The notes: generated by a model not told the origin, from the sequence alone. 20,644 nt of DNA from Flavobacteriales bacterium UBA3431 (GCA_002381225.1 DFSS01000048.1:13565-34208), one strand, 5' to 3'. Positions 8,743 through 16,103 are shown, counted from the stretch's first letter. A program made the numbers and translations.

Positions 8743-9720
8743 TTAGATGGAAAGGATTTTGGACACCCGGAAGAGTTCCATGTCTAGCGGGGCTTTGTTA
8801 TAGATCGCTTGTTGCAGAAAGGTATGAGTCATTTGACCATTCACCATGCCTACCATGATGTCACTCTTGCCATTCAGCAGGGACTCCACGGCAGCGACGC
8901 CAAGCTGACTGGCGTTCACTCGATCCAAGGCGCTGGGAGATCCCCCGCGTTGAATATGGCCCAAGATGGTCACTTTGATATCGAGTTCGGGATAGCGTGT
9001 GCCCAGCGATTTGGCCAGGTCAAAAGGCTTGCCCAAGCGGTTGCCTTCGGCGACCACAATGATGTTGCTCGTTTTTTTGTTTTCGGCCCCCCGGTCAATG
9101 GAGGCATACAGGTCTTCGAGGGTTGTGTTTTTTTCGGGCAGGACGATGTCCAGCGCACCCGTGGCGACGCCCGCGCTCAAGGCAATAAATCCGGCGTCAC
9201 GCCCCATGACTTCTACGATGAACATGCGGTTGTGGCTGTTGGCCGTGTCCCGAATCTTGTCAATGCACTCTACAACCGTGTTGGTGGCGGTATCATAGCC
9301 AATGGTATAATCCGTGCCAAAAAGGTCGTTGTCAATGGTGCCGGGGATGCCAACGACGGCGATGCCATGCTCCTCCGCCAGTAGGTGGGCTCCGGTGAAC
9401 GTTCCGTCTCCTCCAATGACTACGAGGCCATCGATGCCGCGGTCGCGCAGTTGTTGGGCCGCTTTGGCTCGGCCTTCGGGGTGGCGGAACTCGGCTGAAC
9501 GGGCCGATTTCAGCATGGTGCCCCCTTGGGCGAGAATATTTTTAACGCTTTTGGAATGCAGGGGCTCAAAGTCCCCTTCAATCAGACCGTCGTAGCCTCG
9601 GTGCACACCGAACACCTCTTTTTTGTAGAAAATACCCGCACGAACCACCGCGCGAATCGCGGCATTCATGCCCGGGGCATCCCCTCCAGAAGTCAGTACA
9701 GCAAGGCTTTTTATCGACAT
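8743..9720 (-). CDS. pfkA: ATP-dependent 6-phosphofructokinase
   Basis: PfkA phosphorylates fructose-6-phosphate to fructose-1,6-bisphosphate, the committing step of glycolysis. The ATG at 9720 gives 325 residues with the typical start MSIKSLAVLTSGGDAPG; an upstream TTG at 9741 would place the start in the promoter region. Motifs: ATP loop SGGDAPGMNAAIRA (11-24), GGDGTFTGA (103-111), catalytic PGTIDNDLFGTDYTIGYDTA with Asp130, EVMGRDAGF (170-178) and LGHIQRGGSPSALDR. Gly105-Asp106-Gly107 and this short length point to the ATP-dependent bacterial type rather than the PPi type. It is the first gene of the seven-gene minus-strand train, and its promoter region is shared with the divergent Nudix regulator. 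Confidence 0.97.
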   Translation of the reverse strand: MSIKSLAVLTSGGDAPGMNAAIRAVVRAGIFYKKEVFGVHRGYDGLIEGDFEPLHSKSVKNILAQGGTMLKSARSAEFRHPEGRAKAAQQLRDRGIDGLVVIGGDGTFTGAHLLAEEHGIAVVGIPGTIDNDLFGTDYTIGYDTATNTVVECIDKIRDTANSHNRMFIVEVMGRDAGFIALSAGVATGALDIVLPEKNTTLEDLYASIDRGAENKKTSNIIVVAEGNRLGKPFDLAKSLGTRYPELDIKVTILGHIQRGGSPSALDRVNASQLGVAAVESLLNGKSDIMVGMVNGQMTHTFLQQAIYNKAPLDMELFRVSKILSI

Positions 9721-9738
9721 AGGTAAAAAAATAGCGTT

Positions 9739-9746
9739 CAAAGATA
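9739..9746 (-). promoter_or_regulatory. -7 promoter box for the pfkA operon
   Basis: On the minus strand the sequence reads TATCTTTG, an exact match to the Bacteroidota -7 box TAnnTTTG. The pfkA start lies 18 bases further on, giving a short leader. About 21 bases upstream is TTTA, a partial match to the -33 TTTG element. The box directly abuts the 15-base palindrome at 9747-9761, so a bound regulator would block or contact RNA polymerase. Confidence 0.65.
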
Positions 9747-9761
9747 GTGTATTTAATACAC
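9747..9761. promoter_or_regulatory. Perfect palindromic operator, GTGTATTTAATACAC
   Basis: Seven bases, a central T and the exact reverse complement of the seven bases form a perfect inverted repeat. It lies in the divergent intergenic region, touching the pfkA -7 box and 59 bases upstream of the regulator's ATG at 9807. Its size suits a dimeric winged-helix regulator. The adjacent Nudix-type regulator is the obvious candidate to bind it; this is inferred from position. Confidence 0.7.
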
Positions 9762-9779
9762 CATCTGTAAAATCAGAAA

Positions 9780-9794
9780 GTGTATTAGTTACAT
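9780..9794. promoter_or_regulatory. Second, imperfect operator copy, GTGTATTAGTTACAT
   Basis: This repeats the left arm of the palindrome at 9747 exactly (GTGTATT), with a degenerate right arm; four of seven arm positions pair. Its start is 33 bases from the start of the first copy, roughly three helical turns, so two dimers could sit on nearly the same DNA face. It overlaps the -7 box of the regulator gene, which fits autoregulation. Confidence 0.5.
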
Positions 9795-9797
9795 TTG
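9790..9797 (+). promoter_or_regulatory. -7 promoter box for the Nudix regulator-transporter operon
   Basis: TACATTTG is an exact TAnnTTTG box. A partial -33 match (TCTG) lies 22 bases upstream at 9764-9767. The ATG at 9807 begins only 10 bases after the box, so the transcript would have an extremely short leader or none. The second operator copy overlaps the box. Confidence 0.6.
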
Positions 9798-9806
9798 TCT
9801 AACCCT

Positions 9807-10493
9807 ATGATTAATCCGAACATCTCCGTTGACTGCGTAGTTTTTGGCTTTGATGGCCAAAACTTAAATGTCCTTTTAATTGAGCAAAAAGACGTGGGCC
9901 AGCTCCGACGTTTTGCCCTACCTGGTGACCACTTGGAAGAAGATGAAGACTTGGACCAAGCGGCGGCACGGGTGCTCAAAGAATTAACCAGCCTTTCGGG
10001 TTTATACCTCAAGCAAAGTGGTGCTTTTGGAGACCCGAATCGGGTGAAGAACATCAAGGATTTGCCCTGGCTTGAAAGCAACCGAAGTGACCCTCAAGCG
10101 CGGGTTATTACGATTGCCTACTATGCCTTGGTGAAGATGGAGGACTTCAACCCGTCGGCTTCGAGCTTTGCTGCCCGTGTTTTTTGGCACGATGTGAACA
10201 GCATCCCAGAGCTGGCCTTCGACCACGACGAGATTGTCCAAGCGGCCCTGCTTGTTCTGCGCCGCGAGCTGTCTGAACTACGTGTAGGCCATGAGTTGCT
10301 CCCTGATAAGTTCACGTTAAGTCAAGTCCAAGCCCTGCACGAGGCCATTCTAAATTCCTCTTTTGACAAGCGCAACTTCCGCAAGAAGGCCTTGAACGAT
10401 CAGTGGGTATTGCCTTTGGAGGAAAAGCAAACGGGTGTACTGCATAAACCAGCCCGACTGTACACATGGAATAAGAGCCGGGCCGGCCTCTAA
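9807..10493 (+). CDS. NrtR/AraR-type transcriptional regulator (Nudix-like domain plus winged HTH)
   Basis: This 228-residue protein has an N-terminal Nudix-like sensor fold (about 1-145) and a C-terminal winged helix (about 165-228). The wing region is recognisable from FTLSQVQALHEAILNSSFDKRNFRKK and the closing HKPARLYTW, a pattern typical of NrtR-like regulators. The Nudix box around LPGDHLEEDEDLDQAAARVLKEL is degenerate. Aligned to the consensus, Gly is Asp41, and two metal-binding glutamates of the RExxEE core are Val56 and Leu60, so hydrolysis is unlikely and ligand sensing probable. Known relatives sense ADP-ribose-type nucleotides (NrtR) or L-arabinose (Bacteroides AraR). The ATG at 9807 was chosen over a TTG at 9795. 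It diverges from the pfkA-maltodextrin operon and lies 11 bases before the sugar importer gene, so it probably controls both. The ligand here is unknown; a sugar or sugar phosphate is my inference. Confidence 0.85.
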   Translation: MINPNISVDCVVFGFDGQNLNVLLIEQKDVGQLRRFALPGDHLEEDEDLDQAAARVLKELTSLSGLYLKQSGAFGDPNRVKNIKDLPWLESNRSDPQARVITIAYYALVKMEDFNPSASSFAARVFWHDVNSIPELAFDHDEIVQAALLVLRRELSELRVGHELLPDKFTLSQVQALHEAILNSSFDKRNFRKKALNDQWVLPLEEKQTGVLHKPARLYTWNKSRAGL

Positions 10494-10504
10494 CCTTTTT
10501 TACC

Positions 10505-11812
10505 ATGAACACGATGACCAAGCCAAGATTGAATTTCTGGCAAATCTGGAACATGAGTTTTGGCTTTTTGGGGATCCAGTTTGGCTGGGCCCTGCAGATG
10601 GCCAATATGAGCCCCATCTACAAGTCGCTGGGGGCCGATGCCGATAGCATTCCGATGCTCTGGTTGGCCGCGCCCATGACCGGCTTGCTGGTGCAGCCGG
10701 TGATTGGCTACTGGTCAGACCGCACGTGGACTCCGCTAGGGCGCCGCCGACCCTACTTCCTGGTGGGGGCCCTGCTTGCTTCGATGGCTCTATTCTTCAT
10801 GCCCCAAAGCTCCACCCTTTGGATGGCAGCGGGCTTGCTGTGGATCTTGGATGCGTCCATCAACATTTCCATGGAGCCCTTCCGCGCATTCGTTGTGGAC
10901 ATGCTTCCGGAAGAGCAGCACAGCCGCGGCTTCACGTTCCAAAGCTTCATGATTGGTGTGGGGTCCGTAGTGGCTTCGGCACTGCCTTGGATGATGAGCA
11001 ACTGGTTTAATGTGAGCGATCCTGCCGGTTACACTGGCATCCCCACGTCGGTGGTTTACAGCTTCTATGCGGGCGCTGTCGTCTTGCTTTTGGCCGTTCT
11101 GTACACGGTCTTTACGACCAAGCCCTACCCCCCCGCAGACATGGTTGCTTTCAAAGCACTTCAAGCCAAAGCCTCCGTAGGGGATATGGTCCATGAAATC
11201 TTTGGATCCATCCGCCACATGCCCAAAGTCATGCGCCAAGTCGCCCTGGTCCAGTTCTTTACGTGGCCCGGATTGTTCTTGATGTGGTTTTACTACTCTC
11301 CGGCCGTGGCGGAAGATATCTTTCATGCCGCCCCCAATACTCCGGAGTATGCCCAGGGGGTTGAATTCGCGGGCTTAACCTTGTCGTATTACAATTTGAT
11401 CACCTTCCTATTTGCCTTTGGTATTGGCACATTGGCAGTCAAACTCGGCAATCAGCGCACCCACTTCTTATGCTTGGCGGCAGGCGCTTTGGGATTGTTC
11501 AGTTTGAGCTGGATTGAAAACCCCAACATGCTCTTCCTCTCCATGACGGGAGTGGGCATTGCCTGGGCGTCTATTCTATCCATGCCCTATGCCATGTTTG
11601 CAGGGTCTCTTCCCAAAGACAAAGTCGGGATGTACATGGGTATTTTTAACTTCTTTATTGTCCTACCCGAAATCATTGCCGCGCTCGGCTTCGGATGGAT
11701 CATGCAAAACGTGCTCGGAAACGACCAACTACTTGCCGTGGCCTTGGGTGGTGGCTTGATGCTCTTCGCTGGGCTCTTAGCCCTGCGGGTGGACAACCCT
11801 GAAAGCCATTAA
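10505..11812 (+). CDS. MFS sugar transporter, SLC45/MalY-like, probable maltose importer
   Basis: This 435-residue integral membrane protein has about twelve hydrophobic segments. The N-terminus (LNFWQIWNMSFGFLGIQFGW) and the loop GYWSDRTWTPLGRRRPY at 68-84, a variant of the MFS loop 2-3 motif, are typical of the SLC45-like sugar:proton symporters used for maltose or sucrose in Bacteroidota and Proteobacteria. In this locus it would bring maltose or short maltodextrins from the periplasm to the cytoplasmic phosphorylase. It follows the regulator by 11 bases in an apparent two-gene operon that ends in a strong hairpin terminator. Substrate is assigned from family and context. A second Met at 10514 is an alternative start three codons later. 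Confidence 0.87.
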   Translation: MNTMTKPRLNFWQIWNMSFGFLGIQFGWALQMANMSPIYKSLGADADSIPMLWLAAPMTGLLVQPVIGYWSDRTWTPLGRRRPYFLVGALLASMALFFMPQSSTLWMAAGLLWILDASINISMEPFRAFVVDMLPEEQHSRGFTFQSFMIGVGSVVASALPWMMSNWFNVSDPAGYTGIPTSVVYSFYAGAVVLLLAVLYTVFTTKPYPPADMVAFKALQAKASVGDMVHEIFGSIRHMPKVMRQVALVQFFTWPGLFLMWFYYSPAVAEDIFHAAPNTPEYAQGVEFAGLTLSYYNLITFLFAFGIGTLAVKLGNQRTHFLCLAAGALGLFSLSWIENPNMLFLSMTGVGIAWASILSMPYAMFAGSLPKDKVGMYMGIFNFFIVLPEIIAALGFGWIMQNVLGNDQLLAVALGGGLMLFAGLLALRVDNPESH

Positions 11813-11819
11813 AAAATAA

Positions 11820-11840
11820 GGGCGGCCCACTGGGCCGCCC
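11820..11840. terminator. Bidirectional hairpin terminator between the MFS gene and cspA
   Basis: A nine-pair GC-rich stem, GGGCGGCCC / GGGCCGCCC, with a three-base loop is followed by a T-rich run on the plus strand. It is preceded by an A-rich run (11811-11819) that becomes the U-tract on the minus strand. It ends the regulator-transporter operon and, from the other side, the cspA transcript. Confidence 0.9.
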
Positions 11841-11868
11841 TTTGTCTTTTTGAACTCGAAATAGGTGA

Positions 11869-12060
11869 TTAGAGCTTGCGTACGCTCGTAGCCTGCAAGC
11901 CACGCTTGCCTTCTTTCAATTCAAACTCTACTTCATCGCCATCGGCAATGGGTTCGAGTGTTCCAGTGATGTGAACGAAGAAATCGCCCTCACCTTCGTT
12001 GTCCTTGATAAAGCCGAACCCTTTGGTGGCATCGAAGAACTTAACGGTTCCGTTTTTCAT
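11869..12060 (-). CDS. cspA: Cold-shock domain protein, CspA family
   Basis: This 63-residue single cold-shock domain binds single-stranded RNA or DNA and typically acts as an RNA chaperone. RNP1 is KGFGFIK (13-19) and RNP2 is DFFVH (26-30). The opening MKNGTVKFFD and the ending LQATSVRKL are standard for the family, although the protein is a few residues shorter than the usual 67-70. The upstream gap to nfeD is 106 bases. It holds a near-match -7 box (TTCCTTTG on the minus strand, complement of 12090-12097), so it probably has its own promoter. A bidirectional hairpin lies 28 bases after the stop. The temperature response cannot be judged from sequence. Confidence 0.95.
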   Translation of the reverse strand: MKNGTVKFFDATKGFGFIKDNEGEGDFFVHITGTLEPIADGDEVEFELKEGKRGLQATSVRKL

Positions 12061-12166
12061 TTTTTGGGAAATCAGAGATAAATAGTTCGCAAAGGAAGGG
12101 TATTTCTAGCAAACTCAGCCAATAAATTTTTGAAAATGAAAAATTTAGGTCCGAATCGGCTTCAAT

Positions 12167-12601
12167 TTATCCCAGTCGCTTGACGCGCAGGACGATACTT
12201 TCTCGAGCGACGACTTCAACCTTGTCGCCCACGGCTAGGTCGTCAGAGCATTCCACGCTCCAAACATCCCCATCAATCTTTACCGAAGCGGGGTCACCGG
12301 CCGGTGCAGCCTCGATGACGCGGGCCACTTTTCCCACTAGGGCATCCGCATTGGTGGAGGCCCCGTTGGCCACAAAATAGCGCTTGAATAGGGGGCGCAG
12401 TGCGACCAGGGAAACGGCTCCGCCAACGATAAAGCCGACGAGCTGCCAGGTGTCGTTTCCACCTGCCCAGGCAATGAGGGCGGCAAGAAAGGTGCCGACA
12501 GAGAGGCTGGCCAGGAAGAACCCTGGGGTAAACATTTCCAGGATAATCAAAATAACTCCGGCGATGAACCAGAGGTTGGCGGGGGTAAGCGATTCTAGCA
12601 T
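12167..12601 (-). CDS. Short NfeD family membrane protein
   Basis: This 144-residue protein has about three hydrophobic segments (roughly 10-23, 27-46 and 52-68), then a soluble C-terminal OB-fold-like domain from about residue 80 (LVGKVARVIEAAPAGDPASVKIDG ... VGDKVEVV). That is the layout of short NfeD proteins without the N-terminal serine-protease domain. Members usually work with SPFH/stomatin-type membrane scaffolds. Here the SPFH gene is two genes upstream, separated by an MFS exporter gene. The NfeD start lies four bases after the MFS stop, so those two are co-transcribed. Confidence 0.87.
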   Translation of the reverse strand: MLESLTPANLWFIAGVILIILEMFTPGFFLASLSVGTFLAALIAWAGGNDTWQLVGFIVGGAVSLVALRPLFKRYFVANGASTNADALVGKVARVIEAAPAGDPASVKIDGDVWSVECSDDLAVGDKVEVVARESIVLRVKRLG

Positions 12602-12605
12602 AGGC

Positions 12606-13847
12606 TTAAGATACGGAGGATTCCTCTGCCGCCGTCCCTAACGTGCCCGCCTCTCCTTTCCGCAAGATCAGCCCTAGCGCGATGGCCACGAGGATGGCGC
12701 CGGCCACAAATGGTGCACCGGGGAAGTAGATCCCGGACTCCGCATGGGTATAGTACGAGAAAATACTGGTCATCATCAAGGGACCCACAATGCCGGTGGC
12801 GGACATCATGGATGTGAGGGCGCCTTGCAGTTGTCCTTGTTCATTGGCAGGCACTTGGTTGGACAGGATGCCTTGCAGCGCCGGACCGGCTATGCCCCCC
12901 AACGTGTAGGGAATGACAAAGGCAAAAAGCATCCAGCCGGATGAGGCGATGGAAAAAAGGATGAGCCCGATAAAATTGAGCCCAATGCCAAAGACCAAAG
13001 CCTTGAAGGAGCCCAGCCAGGGAATAATTTTTCGGATGAGTAGACCTTGAACCAGGGCGCTCATGACCCCCACGAGGCCAAGGCTGTAGCCGACCATGGA
13101 TTCGGACCAGCCAAATTTTTCCATCGAAAAGTAGGACCAGGTTCCTTGTACTGCATGGGAAGCGATATAGATGAACGTGAGGGATCCAATTAAACTGGCG
13201 ACTGCCGGATAGCGTTTCAAGGCCAAAAGTGTTCCCAGTGGGTTGGCGCGACTCCATTCAAAAGCCCGGCGGTTGGATTCGGGGAGGGATTCTGGCAAAA
13301 TGAAGTATCCGTAGAGAAAATTGAGCAAGGTGAGGCCAGCGGCGGCATAGAAGGGCACTCGGGCGCCGAGTTCGCCAAGCAATCCCCCAGTTACGGGACC
13401 GATGATAAAGCCAAGCCCAAATGCGGCCCCGATGAGGCCAAAATTTTGCGCCCGTTTATCGGGGGTGGAGACATCCGCGATGTAGGCGGCTCCAGTGGTA
13501 AATGAGGCGCCGAAGAATCCTGCAATGACCCGGGCTACAAAAAGCCAACCGATGGAAGGGGCGATGGCCAATACCAAATAATCGAGGCCAAAACCTAGGA
13601 GGGACAATAAAAGAACAGGGCGTCGGCCGAACCGATCACTCAGGGCACCGACGAGGGGCGCACACAAAAACTGCACAAGGGCGTAGGAGCCAATTAGCCA
13701 GCCGCCATATTGTGCGGCTTCGGACATGTCGCCCCCGGTAAGCTCTTGAATCAAAGAGGGGATTACCGGAATAATGATGCCCAAACCAATGACATCGAGC
13801 AGCAAGGTGATGAAGATGAAGCCGACAGCGGCTTGACGGTTTTTCAC
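12606..13847 (-). CDS. Tet-like MFS efflux transporter
   Basis: This 413-residue polytopic membrane protein has about twelve hydrophobic segments. The first reads FIFITLLLDVIGLGIIIPVIP, typical of the DHA1 drug:proton antiporters related to TetA. The loop 2-3 signature GALSDRFGRRPVLL lies at 67-80. A motif-C-like LIGAAFGLGFIIGPVTGG follows in the fifth segment, a hallmark of antiporters. The start appears to be GTG at 13847 (MKNRQAAVGF), with no nearby in-frame ATG. The natural substrate is unknown; similarity to TetA does not imply tetracycline resistance. It sits 79 bases after the SPFH gene and four bases before nfeD. Confidence 0.85.
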   Translation of the reverse strand: MKNRQAAVGFIFITLLLDVIGLGIIIPVIPSLIQELTGGDMSEAAQYGGWLIGSYALVQFLCAPLVGALSDRFGRRPVLLLSLLGFGLDYLVLAIAPSIGWLFVARVIAGFFGASFTTGAAYIADVSTPDKRAQNFGLIGAAFGLGFIIGPVTGGLLGELGARVPFYAAAGLTLLNFLYGYFILPESLPESNRRAFEWSRANPLGTLLALKRYPAVASLIGSLTFIYIASHAVQGTWSYFSMEKFGWSESMVGYSLGLVGVMSALVQGLLIRKIIPWLGSFKALVFGIGLNFIGLILFSIASSGWMLFAFVIPYTLGGIAGPALQGILSNQVPANEQGQLQGALTSMMSATGIVGPLMMTSIFSYYTHAESGIYFPGAPFVAGAILVAIALGLILRKGEAGTLGTAAEESSVS

Positions 13848-13926
13848 AGGGAGGAGGGTATAAGGTCCTCAAAGGTCGCAAAATCAATGCATCCGAGATA
13901 CCACCCCGAAAAAGAGCGAGGGCAAT

Positions 13927-14913
13927 TTATTTATGCCCGCTCAGCAACTCTTTGATGCCTCCAAGCGAAGACAGCACGCCGGTCGCCTCAAAAGGCAAGT
14001 AGATCGTTTTATTGTCCTTTCCTGAGGTCATTTCCTTCAGTGTTTCGAGGTATCTCTGTGCAATTAAGTACTGTACGGGGTCGCCAGAAAAATCTTTGAT
14101 TGACTCCGAGACGCGGCGAATGGCTTCCGCTTCCGCTTCCGCAATACGAATACGCGCTTGAGCAATACCCTCTGCTTCGAGAATCGCTGCGGTTTTTTGA
14201 CCTTCTGCCCGCTGAATGTCCGATTCGCGCTGACCTTCCGCGGTCAAGATTTGACTGCGCTTCTCTCCTTCGGCCTCCAAAATGGTGGCTCGACGGTCGC
14301 GCTCCGCGCGCATTTGCTTTTCCATGGCATCCTTGATGCCCTGGGGGGGATTGATGTCTTGCAGTTCAACCCGGTTCACTTTCACGCCCCACTTGTTGGT
14401 GGCATCGTCCAAGATGGATCGCAGCTTGGAATTAATCGTATCACGGCTCGAGAGGGACTCGTCCAAATCCAGTTCGCCGACGACGTTACGCAGTGTGGTT
14501 TGAGTCAGTTTCTCAATGGCGTTGGGGAGGTTGCCAATTTCGTAGACCGCCTTGATGGGGTCCATGATTTGGAAATAAATCAGGGCATTGATTTCCGTGA
14601 CGACGTTGTCTTTGGTGATCACATTTTGCTTGGGGAAGTCGTACACGTTTTCCCGCAAGTCGATGCGGTCCTGCATTTTGAAAATGGGAATGGTTTCGCC
14701 ATTGAAGCCCGTTTCGCTGTAGCGCCAAGAAATTTGACGCGGTTGGTCGATGACGGGAATGATAATGTTGATGCCGGACTCGAGGGTTCGGTGGTATTTA
14801 CCCAAACGTTCGATGATCATGGATTCGGATTGTTTGACAATCCGAATTCCTTTGGCCAAAAGGAAAATGACCAGGAGGGCGACAAATGAGAGGGTAATGA
14901 GCGACGAAAGCAT
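13927..14913 (-). CDS. SPFH/band-7 (stomatin or paraslipin-like) membrane protein
   Basis: This 328-residue protein has one N-terminal hydrophobic segment (about 4-20, LITLSFVALLVIFLLA) followed by the SPFH domain (KGIRIVKQSESMIIERLGKYHRT..., about 20-190). A long charged helical stretch then carries repeated EAEG-like units (ILEAEGEKRSQILTAEG, then ILEAEG), the oligomerisation coiled coil of this family. The relatives QmcA and paraslipin form membrane assemblies and often cooperate with NfeD proteins. The start was set at the ATG at 14913, which begins just before the membrane helix; a TTG at 14964 would add 17 basic residues. No clear promoter or terminator was seen in the 116 bases to gatC. 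Confidence 0.9.
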   Translation of the reverse strand: MLSSLITLSFVALLVIFLLAKGIRIVKQSESMIIERLGKYHRTLESGINIIIPVIDQPRQISWRYSETGFNGETIPIFKMQDRIDLRENVYDFPKQNVITKDNVVTEINALIYFQIMDPIKAVYEIGNLPNAIEKLTQTTLRNVVGELDLDESLSSRDTINSKLRSILDDATNKWGVKVNRVELQDINPPQGIKDAMEKQMRAERDRRATILEAEGEKRSQILTAEGQRESDIQRAEGQKTAAILEAEGIAQARIRIAEAEAEAIRRVSESIKDFSGDPVQYLIAQRYLETLKEMTSGKDNKTIYLPFEATGVLSSLGGIKELLSGHK

Positions 14914-15029
14914 GGACGTGGAGGTCTTAAGTGGTTTGCTTGAAGGTACGAAAAATGCGCGCAATCCATGAAGCGGCTGTCGGGACCAATCCCAAAGCGT
15001 TCAACCCGAAAACGAATGAAAAACGGCGG

Positions 15030-15320
15030 TTATTTTTCCACGACGCGGGGCACGCGGAAGTAGTCTGAGTCGGCCCCTGGGCCATTTTTCATGGCTTCGG
15101 CGTGGGTCAAGGGCGGCTTGGGGGCGTCTTCCCGAAGGACGTTTTCGCGGTCGGTCATGTAGACCAAGGGCTCAACCCCCTCGAGGTCCAGGCGCTCAAT
15201 TGCCGCCACAAAACCCAAGATCTTGGTCAAATCCTTCTTCATGGCTTCGGCCTTGTCCCCCTCGAGTTCAAGGCGGGATAGGTGAGCGAGTTTTTGGACG
15301 TCTTCCGTGGAGATCTTCAT
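15030..15320 (-). CDS. gatC: Asp-tRNA(Asn)/Glu-tRNA(Gln) amidotransferase subunit C
   Basis: This 96-residue protein is GatC, the small subunit that clamps GatA to GatB. The GatCAB complex amidates misacylated Glu-tRNA(Gln) or Asp-tRNA(Asn). Family features are the N-terminal VQKLAHLSRLEL segment, the ILGFVAAIERLDLEGVEPL helix and strand, LREDAP, and the final DYFRVPRVVEK. The start ATG overlaps the plsC stop by four bases (ATGA), so translation is probably coupled. gatA and gatB are not in the window, so this subunit is encoded apart from its partners. Confidence 0.95.
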   Translation of the reverse strand: MKISTEDVQKLAHLSRLELEGDKAEAMKKDLTKILGFVAAIERLDLEGVEPLVYMTDRENVLREDAPKPPLTHAEAMKNGPGADSDYFRVPRVVEK

Positions 15321-16096
15321 GGGGTTCGGCCAAAGGCCTTTAGTTGGTTCAAAAGTACGGTATAGACCCGCTCGCTGAGCGCATCTTGGTCTGCGAGTGT
15401 CATGCCGGTGACGTCAATGGGGGCGTGGACGTGGGCGCGCAACAGGCCGGGGCCTCCTCCCTGGAAAAAGTCTGGAAAGTGCAAACGGTTGTTCGCAAAC
15501 GTGATGGGCAGGATGGGGGTGCCGCTTTCTATGGCGAGTTTGAATGCACCATTTTTGAAGGGAGCGAGAACCACGGAGGGGTCTTTAGGAATGCCGCCTT
15601 CGGGGTAGATGCACAGGCCCGAACCGCGCTCGAGACGCCTCGCCGCTTTCTCCATGACTTGGCGCTTGCTCGACAGGCTATTTCGGTCCACAGGAATGCT
15701 AGAGCGGCGGAAGAAGAAGCCGAAGAGGGGAATTTTGGCCAACTCTGCCTTGCCAATAAATACAGTAGGGGATTTCACGATGCGGTAGCACATCATGACG
15801 TCCAGTTCGCTCGAATGGTTGGCGACGACGATGTAAGGCCGGTCCCATGGCACACGTGTTTCATACGTCACTTTCCGAAAAAGACCCATGCCATTGAGAA
15901 TCCAGGCCGCCCACAAGCGCGCAAAGCGGTAAAAACGGGGAAAGGACTCCACTTTGCGCGAACTGCGAAAGAGGGGGACAAAGAGCCCGATAATGCTCCA
16001 CAGCATGAGCGTGTAATACCAGAGGTGGTAAAGGACGCCCATGGCGAGGATGGGATACTTCCACCAGGGTACAGCGGGGCGAGGGGAACGTGGCAT
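15317..16096 (-). CDS. plsC: 1-acyl-sn-glycerol-3-phosphate acyltransferase
   Basis: This membrane-associated enzyme is expected to add the second acyl chain to lysophosphatidate in phospholipid synthesis. It has 259 residues. A hydrophobic N-terminal stretch (about 14-42) anchors it. The four acyltransferase blocks are visible: NHSSELD with the HX4D pair His94/Asp99; FGFFFRRSSIPVDR (125-138); YPEGGIP (164-170), a variant of the usual FPEGTRS; and TPILPITF. It shares a short divergent region with the small secreted-protein gene on the plus strand and overlaps gatC by four bases. Confidence 0.92.
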   Translation of the reverse strand: MPRSPRPAVPWWKYPILAMGVLYHLWYYTLMLWSIIGLFVPLFRSSRKVESFPRFYRFARLWAAWILNGMGLFRKVTYETRVPWDRPYIVVANHSSELDVMMCYRIVKSPTVFIGKAELAKIPLFGFFFRRSSIPVDRNSLSSKRQVMEKAARRLERGSGLCIYPEGGIPKDPSVVLAPFKNGAFKLAIESGTPILPITFANNRLHFPDFFQGGGPGLLRAHVHAPIDVTGMTLADQDALSERVYTVLLNQLKAFGRTP

Positions 16097-16103
16097 AGGA
16101 GGT

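Noticed and set aside
12061..12166. Cold-shock thermosensor leader before cspA
   Set aside because: The gap is about 106 bases and the best promoter near-match lies only 30 bases before the start, so the leader is probably short. No strong structure was seen.
12606..13847. Tetracycline-resistance determinant
   Set aside because: The protein is TetA-like in fold, but it lies in an ordinary chromosomal setting without mobile-element signs, and such exporters are widespread with unknown substrates.
14914..15029. Possible small gene or RNA between gatC and the SPFH gene
   Set aside because: No convincing open frame, hairpin with T-run, or TAnnTTTG box was found in these 116 bases.
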